Shown here piece after piece: positions 9,789 to 18,807 of a DNA stretch of 64,000 nt. Source of the DNA: CALKWS01 sp051020515 (GTDB lineage: Bacteria > Actinomycetota > Actinomycetes > Actinomycetales > Beutenbergiaceae). The DNA lies in the NCBI RefSeq assembly GCF_051020515.1, contig NZ_CP194857.1, positions 1,054,001 through 1,118,000 on the forward strand, written 5' to 3'. The notes under the pieces are model-generated. The model was given only the letters and a program-made list of their open reading frames with translations, searched no databases and was not told the origin of the DNA. Both the position numbers and the translations under genes were made by a program. Position 1 is the first letter of the stretch; the number at the start of each line of letters is the position of its first letter.

Positions 9789-11062
9789 CTACCCGAGCAC
9801 TCCGGGCAGCCAGGTGGTGAAGAACGGGATGAAACTGATCAGCAGGAGCACGGCCACCAGCGGCACGTACACCGGCACCACTCCGCGGATGATCCGTGAG
9901 ACCGGTATGTCGGTCACGCTGGACAGCACGAACAGCACCAGGCCCACCGGTGGGGTGAGCAGGCCCAGCATCAGGTTGAAGATGATCACCGAGCCCACGT
10001 GCAGCGGGTCGAGCCCGTACAGGGTGGCCACCGGAGCCAGCACCGGGACCAGCACCAGGATCGCCGCGGTCGGCTCGATGATCGCCCCGATGATGAACAG
10101 CAGCACGTTCAGCAGCAGCAGGAACACGATCGGGTTCTCGGTCAGGCCGAAGATGAACTCCCCGGCCAGCTGCGGGACCCGTTCACGGGCCAGGACCCAA
10201 CCGAACAACGCCGCTGCGCACACGATGATCAGCACCGACCCGGTGGTCTCCACCGTGTTCTGCAGCACGCGCCTGACGTTGTGCCAGTTCATCGCGCCGT
10301 AGAAGATCGCCAGTACGGTCATGTAGACCACGCCGATCCCGGCGGCCTCGGTGGGGGTGAAGATCCCGCCCAGGATCCCGCCGAGCACCACGATTGCCGC
10401 GCCCAGCGCCGGCAGGGCTTTCAGTGACAGCGTCACCTGGTCCCGGACACTGGCCTTGGCCAGGCGCAGGTCGTTGCGCTTGCGCAGGGAGACGAACACC
10501 GTCACGCACAGCACCGTGAGCAGCAGCAGCGCGGGCACGATCCCGGCGATGAACAGCGCACCCACCGAGATCCCGGCGGTGACGGCGTAGATGATCGCCG
10601 GGATCGACGGCGGCAGGATCGGGGCGATCAGCGATGAACCGGCCGTGATACCCAGCGTCAGGCCCTCGGGATAGTTCCGCTTGAGCATCGCCGGCACCTG
10701 CACCCGGCCGAGCGCCGCGGCGTCACTGATCGCCGCGCCGCTCATCCACGCGAACCCGAAACTGGTGAACACGTTGACGTAGCCCAGGCTGCCGCGGAAG
10801 TGACCCAGCAGCGCGGTGGCCGCGTTGAACAACCGGTCGGAGATGCCGGAGACGTTGGCGATGTTGCCCAGCATGATGAACAGCGGCACCGCCAGCAACG
10901 GGAACGTGTTCACCCCGGAGACGGTCTGCTGGGCGGCGATCTGGAAACTCGCCGAGCCGTCCAGTACGACGTACACCAGGGCCGGCACCAGGAGCGCCCA
11001 CGCCACCGGGACGCGCAGCCCAGGAGCAGGAACAGGGCCAGAATCATCCACAGAACGGTCAT
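9789..11062 (-). CDS. dctM: TRAP transporter large permease DctM (5' frameshift)
   Basis: About 424 residues and around 12 membrane helices; the ion-motive permease of a tripartite sugar-acid importer. Typical segments are GLRVPVAWALL, PLFIMLGNI, SGAAISDAAALG, ITAGSSLIAPILPPSIPAI and FTPTEAAGIG. The true start is ATG at 11062, one base after the dctQ stop, giving MTVLWMILALFLLLG. One base is then missing between 11018 and 11021, so the rest reads in another frame. Without correction the gene appears to start late with a non-hydrophobic N-terminus. Confidence 0.9.
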
Positions 11063-11063
11063 C

Positions 11064-11609
11064 TCAGAGTCCGATCTTCTCGATGTCGTCGGACTCCTGG
11101 TACCGGCCCGGGTACCGCGCGGCCAGGTACAGGTTGAACGCCGCGTGCAGTGTCATCAGTACCGACCCGACCAACAACGCCGCATAGACCACGCTCAGCG
11201 GAATGTCGGTGGCCGGGGCATTCAGCCGGCCGGTTGCGCGCACCAGGTCCCATGCGCCGTAGGTCAGCACTGCCGACACCGCCAGGACCATGAAGTAGGC
11301 GAACGCATCGATCGCGGCGATCACCCGCCCGGAGGACCGGGCCGAATAGAGCAGCACGGTGATGTGACGGCGGCGCGCCATGACGAAGGACGCGGACATG
11401 AACGCGAACCAGATCAACACGAACCTGGCCAACTCTTCCGTCCAGACGAACGGGGAGTTCAGCACGTACCGGGTGAACACCTGGATCCCGATGAGCACCA
11501 GCAACGCGGTGAGCAACCACATCGAGAGCACACGCTCGATGAACACCACCGCGCCGTATATCCGCGACTTCTGCTCCAGGTAGTCCTGGTCCGTGGGCGC
11601 CGCCGTCAC
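11064..11609 (-). CDS. dctQ: TRAP transporter small permease DctQ
   Basis: 181 residues with four predicted membrane helices and the DctQ signature around NSPFVWTEELARFVLIWFAF, then GRVIAAIDAFAYFMV. It bridges the solute receptor and DctM. It lies 2 bp after dctP and 1 bp before dctM, so the three subunits form one tight transcriptional unit. Confidence 0.92.
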   Translation of the reverse strand: MTAAPTDQDYLEQKSRIYGAVVFIERVLSMWLLTALLVLIGIQVFTRYVLNSPFVWTEELARFVLIWFAFMSASFVMARRRHITVLLYSARSSGRVIAAIDAFAYFMVLAVSAVLTYGAWDLVRATGRLNAPATDIPLSVVYAALLVGSVLMTLHAAFNLYLAARYPGRYQESDDIEKIGL

Positions 11610-11611
11610 CG

Positions 11612-12682
11612 TCAGGAACCCTGGATCTCGAGGTAGAGGTCACCCCAGGCGAAGTTCTCCGGCACGATCTCCATCGCCCGCTCGCGGAAGTGGTCGTGGT
11701 CGATGTCGTCGTTCACGGTGATCTCACCGGTCTCGCGCCACTCCTCGAGGAAGTCGTTCTCCTGCTGCTCGATGCAGTCGCGCACGGCCTCGGTTGCCCC
11801 GACCATGGCGTCCTCCAGGGCGGTGCGGTCCTCATCGGAGAGGGAGTCCAGGTACTGGTCGCTGGTGACCACCATGACGCCCTGGATCATGTGGCCGGTG
11901 AGGTTGATGTAGTCCTGCACCTCGTGGAAGCCCTGGCTGGCGATGGTCGGGATCGGGTTCTCCTGGGCGTCGATGGTGCCCTGCTGCAGTGCCAGGTACA
12001 CCTCGTCCAGAGCCATCGGTGTGGGTGAGCCGCCCATGATCTCGGCCATGGTCAGGTACAACGGGGCGTCCGCGGCGCGCAGGGTCACCCCCTGCAGGTC
12101 GGCGGAGGTGTTCACCTCCATGTTCGAGGTCACGTGCCTGGTGCCGTAGTACCAGGAGGACAGCACGTTCAGGCCGGACTCCTCGGCCAGGTCACCCCAG
12201 ACGTCCTCGGCGATGGGGCCATCGAGGGTCTCCTGGAAGTGGTCCACGTCCCGGAACAGGAACGGGGCGTCGAACATTGCCGCCTCCTCGTGCCACACCC
12301 CGAGGAAGGAGGGGCCGGCCACAGCCAGTTCGAGGCCACCACTGGCCACCTGCTCGAGCAGTTCGGCCTCGTTGCCCAGTTGCGCCGCGGGGTAGTCGTC
12401 GATGGAGATGCCGCTGCCCTCGAGCCCTTCCTGGATGGCGGGGACGCCGCAACTTCCCACCGGGTGGGAGGGGTCGTAGACGTAGGCGAACCGGGCGGTG
12501 GTGGTCTCCACGTCGTCGCCCGTCCCGGCGTCGTCCTCGGTCACCTCGGTGCCGTTGTCGTCGGTGTCGGGTTCGGCGTCGCCGGAGCCGGGCGCCTCGC
12601 TGGAGACGCAGGCGGTGGCGACCAGGCCGATCGCGGCGAGCATGCTCACCTGGCTGGCGATGGTGCGGGTGCGGGTCTTCAT
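11612..12682 (-). CDS. dctP: TRAP transporter solute receptor DctP, lipoprotein
   Basis: 356 residues. A lipobox (LVATAC, Cys25) follows a basic N-terminus, then an acidic linker typical of actinobacterial lipoproteins, so the protein is tethered outside the membrane. The DctP fold shows the ligand-arginine segment LQGVTLRAADAPLY and DAQENPIPTI. DctP proteins bind organic acids through that arginine, so the cargo is probably a sugar acid matching the flanking dehydratases rather than a free sugar. A strong AAAGGAG precedes ATG at 12682. The 59-bp gap to the Ldh_2 gene could hold a second promoter, but none is clear. Confidence 0.92.
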   Translation of the reverse strand: MKTRTRTIASQVSMLAAIGLVATACVSSEAPGSGDAEPDTDDNGTEVTEDDAGTGDDVETTTARFAYVYDPSHPVGSCGVPAIQEGLEGSGISIDDYPAAQLGNEAELLEQVASGGLELAVAGPSFLGVWHEEAAMFDAPFLFRDVDHFQETLDGPIAEDVWGDLAEESGLNVLSSWYYGTRHVTSNMEVNTSADLQGVTLRAADAPLYLTMAEIMGGSPTPMALDEVYLALQQGTIDAQENPIPTIASQGFHEVQDYINLTGHMIQGVMVVTSDQYLDSLSDEDRTALEDAMVGATEAVRDCIEQQENDFLEEWRETGEITVNDDIDHDHFRERAMEIVPENFAWGDLYLEIQGS

Positions 12683-12741
12683 CTCATTCTCCTTTGAACT
12701 GCTGAGTGGTTCGGGTTCGGAAGGTGGGTGGTAGGGGGCTT

Positions 12742-13806
12742 CTACGAGGCGGGGCCATCTCCGGGCTGGCTGTCGGGGCGCAGGAGGGGTGTGCGGTGGG
12801 ATCGAGCGAGGTCATTGACGGCGGTCACGGTGGACTCGGCCACCTCGATGGTGCGGGTGTTCCGGGCAGCCCGGGCCAGTTCGATATCTCCCGGTGCGTG
12901 CACCGCTCCCGGCTCGCCGGCGTCGCGTACGGCCTGCCGCAGGGTCTCCACCCGGGCGGCGGTGTGGTCGGTGCCACCGAAGAAGGCCGGGTTCAACGCG
13001 ATCAGCGTGTGGCCCACGTTCATCCGGGAGGCGGGATTGACCCAGATGTCCTCGGTCTCGAAGGCGTAGGCCGCGGACCCCAGGGCCGCGGACAGCCCTT
13101 CCAGGGCCACCATCAGCGCCGAGCCCTTGTGGCCGCCCATCGCGACCAGGGCCCCGCGCAGGGCCTGGTCGGGATCGGTGGTGGGGCGTCCGGCCGAGTC
13201 CACCGCCCAGCCGGGGGGAATCTGCTCCCCGGCGTTGGCGGCCTCCACCACTTTCCCGTAGGCACCGGCACTGGTGGCGATGTCTGCGGTGAGGTGGCCC
13301 TCGGCACCGGCGGGCAGGGCGATGGTCAAGGGGTTGGAGCCCAGGACGGTGCGGTGCGCCCCGTGCGGGGCGGCCACCGGACCGGTGGTGGAGGTGATCA
13401 GGGCCACGCAGCCCAGGTCTGCGATGAGGTCAGACCAGTACGCGCCGGCGCCGTAGTGGGTGGAGTCCTGGACGACGACGGCCACCACCGGGCTTGCCTC
13501 GATCCGTTCGGCGACGAACTCCACGGCCTGTCCCGTCGCCACCTGCCCCAGGGCGCCGTCGGCGTGCAGCAGGCCACCGCCGGGATGGGAGTTGACCCAG
13601 CGCATCTGGGGCCGCGGGTTGATGCCCCCGGCTTCCAGCGCGCTCAGGTACAGCGGCAGGCGCAGCAAACCGTGTGAGGCGGTGCCACGGCGATCGGCGT
13701 ACACCAGACAGTCGGCGGTCAGGTGCGCGTCGTCGTCGGGCACTCCTGCGCCGCGCAGCAGCGCGGCCGCCACGTCCCGGGCGTGGTCGACGTCGATTCT
13801 GCTCAT
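12742..13806 (-). CDS. Ldh_2 family NAD(P)-dependent 2-hydroxyacid dehydrogenase
   Basis: 354 residues of the malate/L-lactate/ureidoglycolate dehydrogenase family (YiaK, AllD, ComC type), which is unrelated to Rossmann lactate dehydrogenases. Seen: RGTASHGLLRLP, the catalytic His segment DSTHYGAGAYW, GSNPLTIALP and MGGHKGSALMVALEGLSAALG. It reduces 2-keto acids, or oxidises 2-hydroxy acids, so it may act on the keto acid made by the adjacent enolase or on lactate-like products. The start overlaps the preceding enolase stop (ATGA at 13803-13806). Confidence 0.88.
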   Translation of the reverse strand: MSRIDVDHARDVAAALLRGAGVPDDDAHLTADCLVYADRRGTASHGLLRLPLYLSALEAGGINPRPQMRWVNSHPGGGLLHADGALGQVATGQAVEFVAERIEASPVVAVVVQDSTHYGAGAYWSDLIADLGCVALITSTTGPVAAPHGAHRTVLGSNPLTIALPAGAEGHLTADIATSAGAYGKVVEAANAGEQIPPGWAVDSAGRPTTDPDQALRGALVAMGGHKGSALMVALEGLSAALGSAAYAFETEDIWVNPASRMNVGHTLIALNPAFFGGTDHTAARVETLRQAVRDAGEPGAVHAPGDIELARAARNTRTIEVAESTVTAVNDLARSHRTPLLRPDSQPGDGPAS

Positions 13807-14894
13807 GCGATCGTCAACTCCTCAACTCTGTCCAGGTCCCAGTCGATACCCAGGCCGGGGGTGCGCGGGGCGCTGGCCCGGTCCCCTTCGATCTCGACGG
13901 GCGTGCGGGTCAGGGTGGTCAGTTGCGGGATGTGCTCCACGTAGCGCCCGTTCGGGATGGCCGCCACCAGGCTCACGTGCAGTTCCATCAGGAAGTGGGG
14001 GCAGACATCCACATTGGAGACCTCGGCCAGGTGGGCGACCTTGAGCCAGGGGGTGATACCCCCGACGCGGGCCACGTCGACCTGCACGATGGCAGCGGCG
14101 TTGCTGTTCAGGTACGTGCGGAACTGTGCCGGGCTGTACAGGGTCTCCCCCACCGCGATCGGCACCGAGGTGCGCCGGGCCAGCTCCACGTGGCCGAGCA
14201 CGTCGTCGGCCGGGAGCGGCTCCTCGAACCAGGCGATCCCGACAGCATCATCGAAGGCGGTGATGCGGCGCAGCGCCTCGGCTCCGGTGAAGGCTTGGTT
14301 CGCATCGATCATGATGTCGACGTCGTCACCGACCACTTCGCGAACCGCCCGGAGCCGTTCCAGGTCCTCGGCCATGGTGGGTTTGCCGACCTTGACCTTC
14401 AGCGCCTTCCAGCCCTTGTCCCGCATCGCCTGCGCCCCGGCGATGAGGTCGTCGGCGTCCAGGTGCAGCCAACCGCTCTCGGTGTCATACATCGGGACCT
14501 GACGGCGGTACCCGCCGGCGGCGATCCACAGTGGTTCGTTCTGTCGCTGGGCCTTCAGATCCCACAGAGCGGTGTCGACGGCGGCCAGCGCCAGCGAGGT
14601 CAGCGCACCGGTAGTGGTGGCGCGGGTGGAGCCGTGCAGGGCGGACCAGATCGCCTCGATCCGGCGGGCGTCCTGACCGGGCAGCTGGGGCACGAATACA
14701 TCGCGCAGCAGGGCCATCACCGCGCTGCCGCCGGTGCCGATGGTGTAGGTGTATCCGCGGCCGGTGAGCCCGTCGTCGGTGCGGATCTCCACGAACGGGG
14801 TCTCCTGGGAAGTGAAGGCTTGGATGGCGTCGGAGCGGGGCACCTCGACGGGGATGTCGAGCATGCGGACCGAGACATCGGTGATTCGGGACAT
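13803..14894 (-). CDS. Mandelate-racemase-type enolase superfamily enzyme
   Basis: 363 residues. Catalytic set read directly: Lys166-x-Lys168 (KVKVG), metal ligands Asp197 (MIDANQ), Glu224 (WFEEPL), Glu250 (VGETL), and base His300 (CPHFLMELH). This Lys/His pair places it in the mandelate racemase subgroup, which includes galactarate, talarate and other sugar-acid dehydratases. It is clearly different from the fuconate-type enolase in the same operon, so the island handles two acids or two epimers. AAGGAG precedes ATG at 14894, 14 bp after the GntR gene stop. Confidence 0.87.
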   Translation of the reverse strand: MSRITDVSVRMLDIPVEVPRSDAIQAFTSQETPFVEIRTDDGLTGRGYTYTIGTGGSAVMALLRDVFVPQLPGQDARRIEAIWSALHGSTRATTTGALTSLALAAVDTALWDLKAQRQNEPLWIAAGGYRRQVPMYDTESGWLHLDADDLIAGAQAMRDKGWKALKVKVGKPTMAEDLERLRAVREVVGDDVDIMIDANQAFTGAEALRRITAFDDAVGIAWFEEPLPADDVLGHVELARRTSVPIAVGETLYSPAQFRTYLNSNAAAIVQVDVARVGGITPWLKVAHLAEVSNVDVCPHFLMELHVSLVAAIPNGRYVEHIPQLTTLTRTPVEIEGDRASAPRTPGLGIDWDLDRVEELTIA

Positions 14895-14908
14895 GGGGCT
14901 CCTTGCCT

Positions 14909-15598
14909 TCAGGCGGAGAACAACTGGGGGTGGGCGCCGACGAGCTCGTCGCGGGCGGCGGTGAGCAGTTGCAGGTGGTCGATCAGGATCAGCACGGCAC
15001 GGTCGGCGTCATTGGACCGTACGGCTTGGTGGATCTGACGGTGCTGGGCGATGGCCCCCTCGTCGTGGCGCATGGTGCGCAACTCCAGGTAGCGCATCCG
15101 CATCAGGTGCACCCGGGCCTGTTCCACCATGTGCAGCAGCAGGAGGTTTCCGGCCACCCGCATGAAGATGGCGTGGAACTCCCCGTCCAGGCGGGCGAAA
15201 GAGGCCAGGTCGCTCTGGCTCGAGGCGTGGTCCTGCTCGCGCAGGTTCTCCCGGATCTGCTCGTCGTAACGACGGAACCTCAACTCCGACGATCGCCACA
15301 GTTCCGCGGCCTTTCGGATCGCGGTGACCTCCAGGCTGTTGCGGATCTCCTGGGCTTCGATGATGCGCTGGATGGACAAGGGGGCGATCTGCGCTCCGCG
15401 CTGGGGCAGTACCTCGATCAACTCCTCCTGCTCCAGGCGGGTCAGGGCCTGACGGACCGGGGTCCGGCTGGTCTCGTACCGGGCCGCCAGGGAGTTTTCG
15501 AACAGCATCGTGCCGGGCTGCAACTGCAGGGTGGCGATCTCGTGACGTAGTTCGGTGTAGATCTGCACGCTCAGCGACTGGCGAGCCTTGGTCGTCAT
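14909..15598 (-). CDS. GntR-family (FCD) regulator, operon leader
   Basis: 229 residues. Winged helix at about 8-75 with GTMLFENSLAARYETSRTPVRQAL and the wing LPQRGAQIA; FCD domain after residue 80 (LDGEFHAIF, HRQIHQAV). It is the first gene of the minus-strand catabolic operon, followed after 14 bp by the mandelate-racemase-type enolase. It probably represses its own operon from the inverted repeats at 15636-15659 and is released by a sugar acid. It is also divergent from the MFS pump gene starting near 15880. Confidence 0.88.
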   Translation of the reverse strand: MTTKARQSLSVQIYTELRHEIATLQLQPGTMLFENSLAARYETSRTPVRQALTRLEQEELIEVLPQRGAQIAPLSIQRIIEAQEIRNSLEVTAIRKAAELWRSSELRFRRYDEQIRENLREQDHASSQSDLASFARLDGEFHAIFMRVAGNLLLLHMVEQARVHLMRMRYLELRTMRHDEGAIAQHRQIHQAVRSNDADRAVLILIDHLQLLTAARDELVGAHPQLFSA

Positions 15599-15635
15599 CG
15601 AAGCCTCATTGATCTCGGTGGTTGGCCGTCACCCT

Positions 15636-15659
15636 ACTTGGACACAAGTTGGTCAACAA
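15636..15659. promoter_or_regulatory. Probable GntR operator pair
   Basis: Two adjoining inverted repeats 38 bp upstream of the regulator start: ACTTG-GACA-CAAGT (15636-15649) and TTG-GTCAA-CAA (15649-15659). TTG...CAA dyads are typical of FCD-type GntR sites. The position suits autoregulation of the nine-gene operon. Confidence 0.5.
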
Positions 15660-15843
15660 GGGTTGAGTGCTCCGATGTTTGATTACGATCCGGTGACGTT
15701 ACCCCCGGAGCGGCGGAGGGCGGCGCTAATCATCGGAGCAAGTTGCCGCGAACCGATGCGGACGTGAGTGGACGTAGAGCCTCCTGGATCGGCCGTTCGC
15801 GTTGCTGAGGGGGTTGACGGCCGATGCGTGCGTCGCCTACGTT

Positions 15844-15867
15844 CGTAACGTTCCATTACGTAACGTT
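15844..15867. promoter_or_regulatory. Direct repeat CGTAACGTT x2 before MFS gene
   Basis: CGTAACGTT occurs at 15844-15852 and again at 15859-15867, 15 bp apart; each contains the self-complementary AACGTT, and TTACGTAA overlaps the second copy. The block ends directly at an ATG (15868). It looks like an operator covering the start region of the transporter, as found under TetR- or MarR-type control, but no such regulator is adjacent. Confidence 0.45.
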
Positions 15868-15879
15868 ATGAGACTTGAG

Positions 15880-17535
15880 ATGACTCCTACACCTCCTCCG
15901 CGGGCGAGCCTGGCCGCCTGGGCAGGTCTGGCCCTGCTGACCGTCCCGGTGTTCATGGTCGCCATCGACATGACCGTGCTCTTCCTGGCCACCCCGACGA
16001 TCGCCGCGGCGCTGGAACCCACCGCCACCCAGCAGTTATGGATGCTGCACATCGGGGACCTGGTCGGCGCCGGGCTGGTGCTGACCGCCGGGCGCCTGGT
16101 GGACCGGTTCGGCCCGCGACGGCTGCTGGTCATCAGCGCACTCGCCTACGGCAGTGCGAACCTGCTGGCCGCCTACGCCCCCTCGATCGAGTACCTGATA
16201 GCCGCCCGGGCGCTGATCGGCTTCTCGGCAATCTCCATGATCCCGGCGGGGATGGCCCTGCTGCGGCGCATGTTCACATCCGATGCCCAGTTCTCCCGTG
16301 CCGTGGCCATCTTCATGTCGGCCTTCTCCGGCGGGGTGGCATTCGGCCCGCCCATCGGCGGCGCTCTGTTGGAGAACTTCTGGTGGGGGTCGATCTTCCT
16401 GCTCAACGTACCGATCGCGTTCCTGGTGGCGCTGTTGGCGCCGACCCTGCCCAAGGTTCCCGGGAGCGGGGTCGGTCGGATCGACATGGTGAGCGTGCTG
16501 CTGTCCCTGACCGCGGTGGCGCTCGTGGTCTACGGTGGCCAGGAACTCGCCTCCCGGAACGTGGGACCGCCGCAGGTGGCAGCGGTCGCCGTCGGTCTCG
16601 TCGCGGGCCTGCTGTTCATCCGGCGTCAACTCCGGCTGACCACGCCGTTGCTGGACCCGGCACTGTTTGCCTCCCGGTCGTTCACCGTGGGGCTCGTGGC
16701 GATCCTGCTGGTGATCCTTGCCACCGCTGGTGCCGACATGCAGTTCGCCCAGTACTTGCAGGTCGGGCTCGGGCACTCCCCGTTCACCGCCGGCATGCTG
16801 CTGATCATCCCCGCGACGCTCTCTATCGTCGCGACCGTCTTGGCGCCATCATTCCTTCGGTGGGTCCGGCCGAGCGCGGTCATGGGAACAGGCGTCCTGA
16901 TCGCCGCCGGTGGAGCGCTGCTGATGGCCGTATTGCTCCAGGGCGAGGCGTCGGTGGCGCCGGCGCTGGCGGCGGTATCGATCATCGCTGCCGGCGCAGC
17001 ACCAGTCTTCGCGCTCGGCGCGGTCATCATCGTCAACAGCGCCCCCGCGGCGCAGACCGGCTCGGCCTCGGCGAGCACCGACGTCGCCGGGAGCCTCGGG
17101 AACACCATCGGACTGGCCACCGGGGGAACGATCGCCTTCGTCAGCTACCAGAGCAGACTCGGAGGTACCCTGCCGGCCGGTCTGGATGAGGCCACGCGCG
17201 AACTGAGCCTGCAGAGCATCGGCTCGGCACTCGCGACCGCCCGGTCGCTACCGGACGAACTCGGCGTGCCGCTGCACGCTGCCGCAATCGACGCCTTCGC
17301 CGTCGCCACCCGGAACACCTACGCCTTCGCGACCCTCGGACTAGCGGTACTCGCGGCGGTGATCCTGTGGGGTCTGCGGCACGCGCGCATCGACTCTGAC
17401 CCAGGCGTCGACGAGGTCGGCAGCGAGAACCCTCCGAGCGGGCACGACGAGTCCGGCGACGAGGGGCGGGCACTGCCCGAGGACACACCCGTGCCGCAGG
17501 CGCCGACGGCAACGGGCCCTGCGAGGGCCGAGTGA
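15880..17535 (+). CDS. MFS drug/proton antiporter, 14-TM type
   Basis: About 551 residues of the DHA2 (EmrB/QacA-like) branch. Seen: FMVAIDMTVLFLATP in helix 1, the loop motif GRLVDRFGPRRLLV, and motif C around SGGVAFGPPIGGALLE. The C-terminal 60 residues are hydrophilic and acidic (DSDPGVDEVGSENPPSGH). Probably exports an organic cation or other toxic compound. The start is uncertain: ATG at 15880 (MTPTPPPRAS) gives the expected short cytoplasmic N-terminus, and ATG at 15868 is the alternative; neither has a good ribosome site. It is divergent from the GntR gene and probably independent of the catabolic island. Confidence 0.87.
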   Translation: MTPTPPPRASLAAWAGLALLTVPVFMVAIDMTVLFLATPTIAAALEPTATQQLWMLHIGDLVGAGLVLTAGRLVDRFGPRRLLVISALAYGSANLLAAYAPSIEYLIAARALIGFSAISMIPAGMALLRRMFTSDAQFSRAVAIFMSAFSGGVAFGPPIGGALLENFWWGSIFLLNVPIAFLVALLAPTLPKVPGSGVGRIDMVSVLLSLTAVALVVYGGQELASRNVGPPQVAAVAVGLVAGLLFIRRQLRLTTPLLDPALFASRSFTVGLVAILLVILATAGADMQFAQYLQVGLGHSPFTAGMLLIIPATLSIVATVLAPSFLRWVRPSAVMGTGVLIAAGGALLMAVLLQGEASVAPALAAVSIIAAGAAPVFALGAVIIVNSAPAAQTGSASASTDVAGSLGNTIGLATGGTIAFVSYQSRLGGTLPAGLDEATRELSLQSIGSALATARSLPDELGVPLHAAAIDAFAVATRNTYAFATLGLAVLAAVILWGLRHARIDSDPGVDEVGSENPPSGHDESGDEGRALPEDTPVPQAPTATGPARAE

Positions 17536-17705
17536 GGGAGCGGAGTCTCACGCCGGCAGTCGAGGAGTCCGAGGGCAGGGGGTTCAGCGCCTAATCGGTG
17601 TTCTTCACCCGCGGTGAAACGGGCCGCTGACAGCCCCCGGACCGCGACTCCCGCACCGTTTCGCGCGGCCGGTACGGCGTCCGACCAAGCGCCCCGCATC
17701 GCCGC

Positions 17706-18284
17706 TCAGGGCAGCACGCCCTCCAGATAGACGGCGATGCGCTCGTCGGACCAGCCGTGGCCCTCCCGCAGCCCTTGCGTAAGCATGGCCAGGTAGGCCG
17801 CGGTAGGGGCCACGTGCTCGGCACGGTCGAGCCCACCCGGGCTGGTGAAGGTCAGCATCGGCAGCCCATCCCGTGCACCGACGTCCACCAAAGTCTCGTA
17901 CCGACCAGGCCCGACGCGGTGGCTTGAGTCGGTGAGGCCACCGGCAAGGAGTTGCTCCAGCGGACCGTTGGCCACCGGCTCCCTCCGCATTTCCTGGGCG
18001 GTGATATCGGCGAACTGCCCGACCGTGATCCGGTAGGCCCGCGCGGGCGTGGGTCCGGGCTCGTGGTGGTCGTAGAAGGCCATCCCACCGCCCCAGGTCA
18101 GCGAGTGCCCGGCGAAGTAGCTCCGCCCGGGTAGGTGGACGGCCACAGCCTCGGTGGGCGGGCTCGGGTCCCGCGCTCCGGGGTAGGTTCGAACTCCGCC
18201 CGGTGGGCAGCCACCTTTCAAGTAGCACAGCAGCCGCTGCCGGCTCATGTTCGAGCCGTAACTGACATACCAGACCTCGTCCAT
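17706..18284 (-). CDS. Gamma-glutamylcyclotransferase-like protein
   Basis: 192 residues. The N-terminal VWYVSYGSNMSRQRL is the YGSN substrate-binding loop of the gamma-glutamylcyclotransferase (GGCT/AIG2-like) fold, followed by AVAVHLPGRSYFAGHS and WGGGMAFYD. The usual catalytic Glu cannot be assigned with confidence from the sequence. Probably cytoplasmic, with unknown substrate. It stands alone between the MFS gene (170-bp gap with nothing clear) and the VOC gene (76-bp gap). Confidence 0.65.
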   Translation of the reverse strand: MDEVWYVSYGSNMSRQRLLCYLKGGCPPGGVRTYPGARDPSPPTEAVAVHLPGRSYFAGHSLTWGGGMAFYDHHEPGPTPARAYRITVGQFADITAQEMRREPVANGPLEQLLAGGLTDSSHRVGPGRYETLVDVGARDGLPMLTFTSPGGLDRAEHVAPTAAYLAMLTQGLREGHGWSDERIAVYLEGVLP

Positions 18285-18360
18285 CGCGCTGTGGTTTCAG
18301 ACTCCGAATCCGGCGGCCACCATCTCGACTGGTACCAATTCCTGTCTCGCCGAAAGGGTC

Positions 18361-18762
18361 TCAGCCTTCGGTCGCACTCACCTCGGCCTCGGAGCGCAGG
18401 ATGCAGAACTCGTTGCCCTCCGGGTCAGCCAGGACGACCCACCCGGTGCCAGGACCGTACTTGCCTCGACGATCGGCCACCTCACGGGCGCCCAGTTCGA
18501 GCAGGCGCGCCAACTCGGTGTCCCGGTCACCCTCGGTGGGACGAAGATCCAGATGGATGCGGTTCTTCTTCGACTTGGGCTCCTCCACCTCGAGGAACAG
18601 GATCCGGTGCCTGCCGTCAACGTCCTGGATCATGCACTCCGCATGCCCCGGCTCGTTCGGGTCGCCGGGCACGTCACCGTAGTCCAGCACCTGCTTCCAC
18701 CATTCCGAGATCTCATAGGCGTTACGGGCGTCGATGGTCGTATGTGACACGAAGGAAGTCAT
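18361..18762 (-). CDS. VOC/glyoxalase-like domain protein
   Basis: 133 residues from ATG at 18762 (MTSFVSHTTIDA); an in-frame start 30 bases further upstream is less likely. A single vicinal-oxygen-chelate domain with the pattern of actinobacterial small-molecule-binding or resistance proteins: ILFLEVEEPKSKKNRIHLDL and WVVLADPEGNEFCILR. No substrate can be named. Confidence 0.75.
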   Translation of the reverse strand: MTSFVSHTTIDARNAYEISEWWKQVLDYGDVPGDPNEPGHAECMIQDVDGRHRILFLEVEEPKSKKNRIHLDLRPTEGDRDTELARLLELGAREVADRRGKYGPGTGWVVLADPEGNEFCILRSEAEVSATEG

Positions 18763-18807
18763 GGGAGCCACTTTCCCAGGGCCCGTCTGCACACACCAGC
18801 TGTTTGG

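Noticed and set aside
9684..11051. Plus-strand frames across the TRAP transporter genes
   Set aside because: The minus-strand DctM, DctQ and DctP proteins have clear membrane segments and family motifs; the plus-strand translations have none.
16036..16776. 246-residue Gln/Gly/His-rich minus-strand frame in the MFS gene
   Set aside because: Antisense to membrane helices; composition matches a codon-bias shadow.
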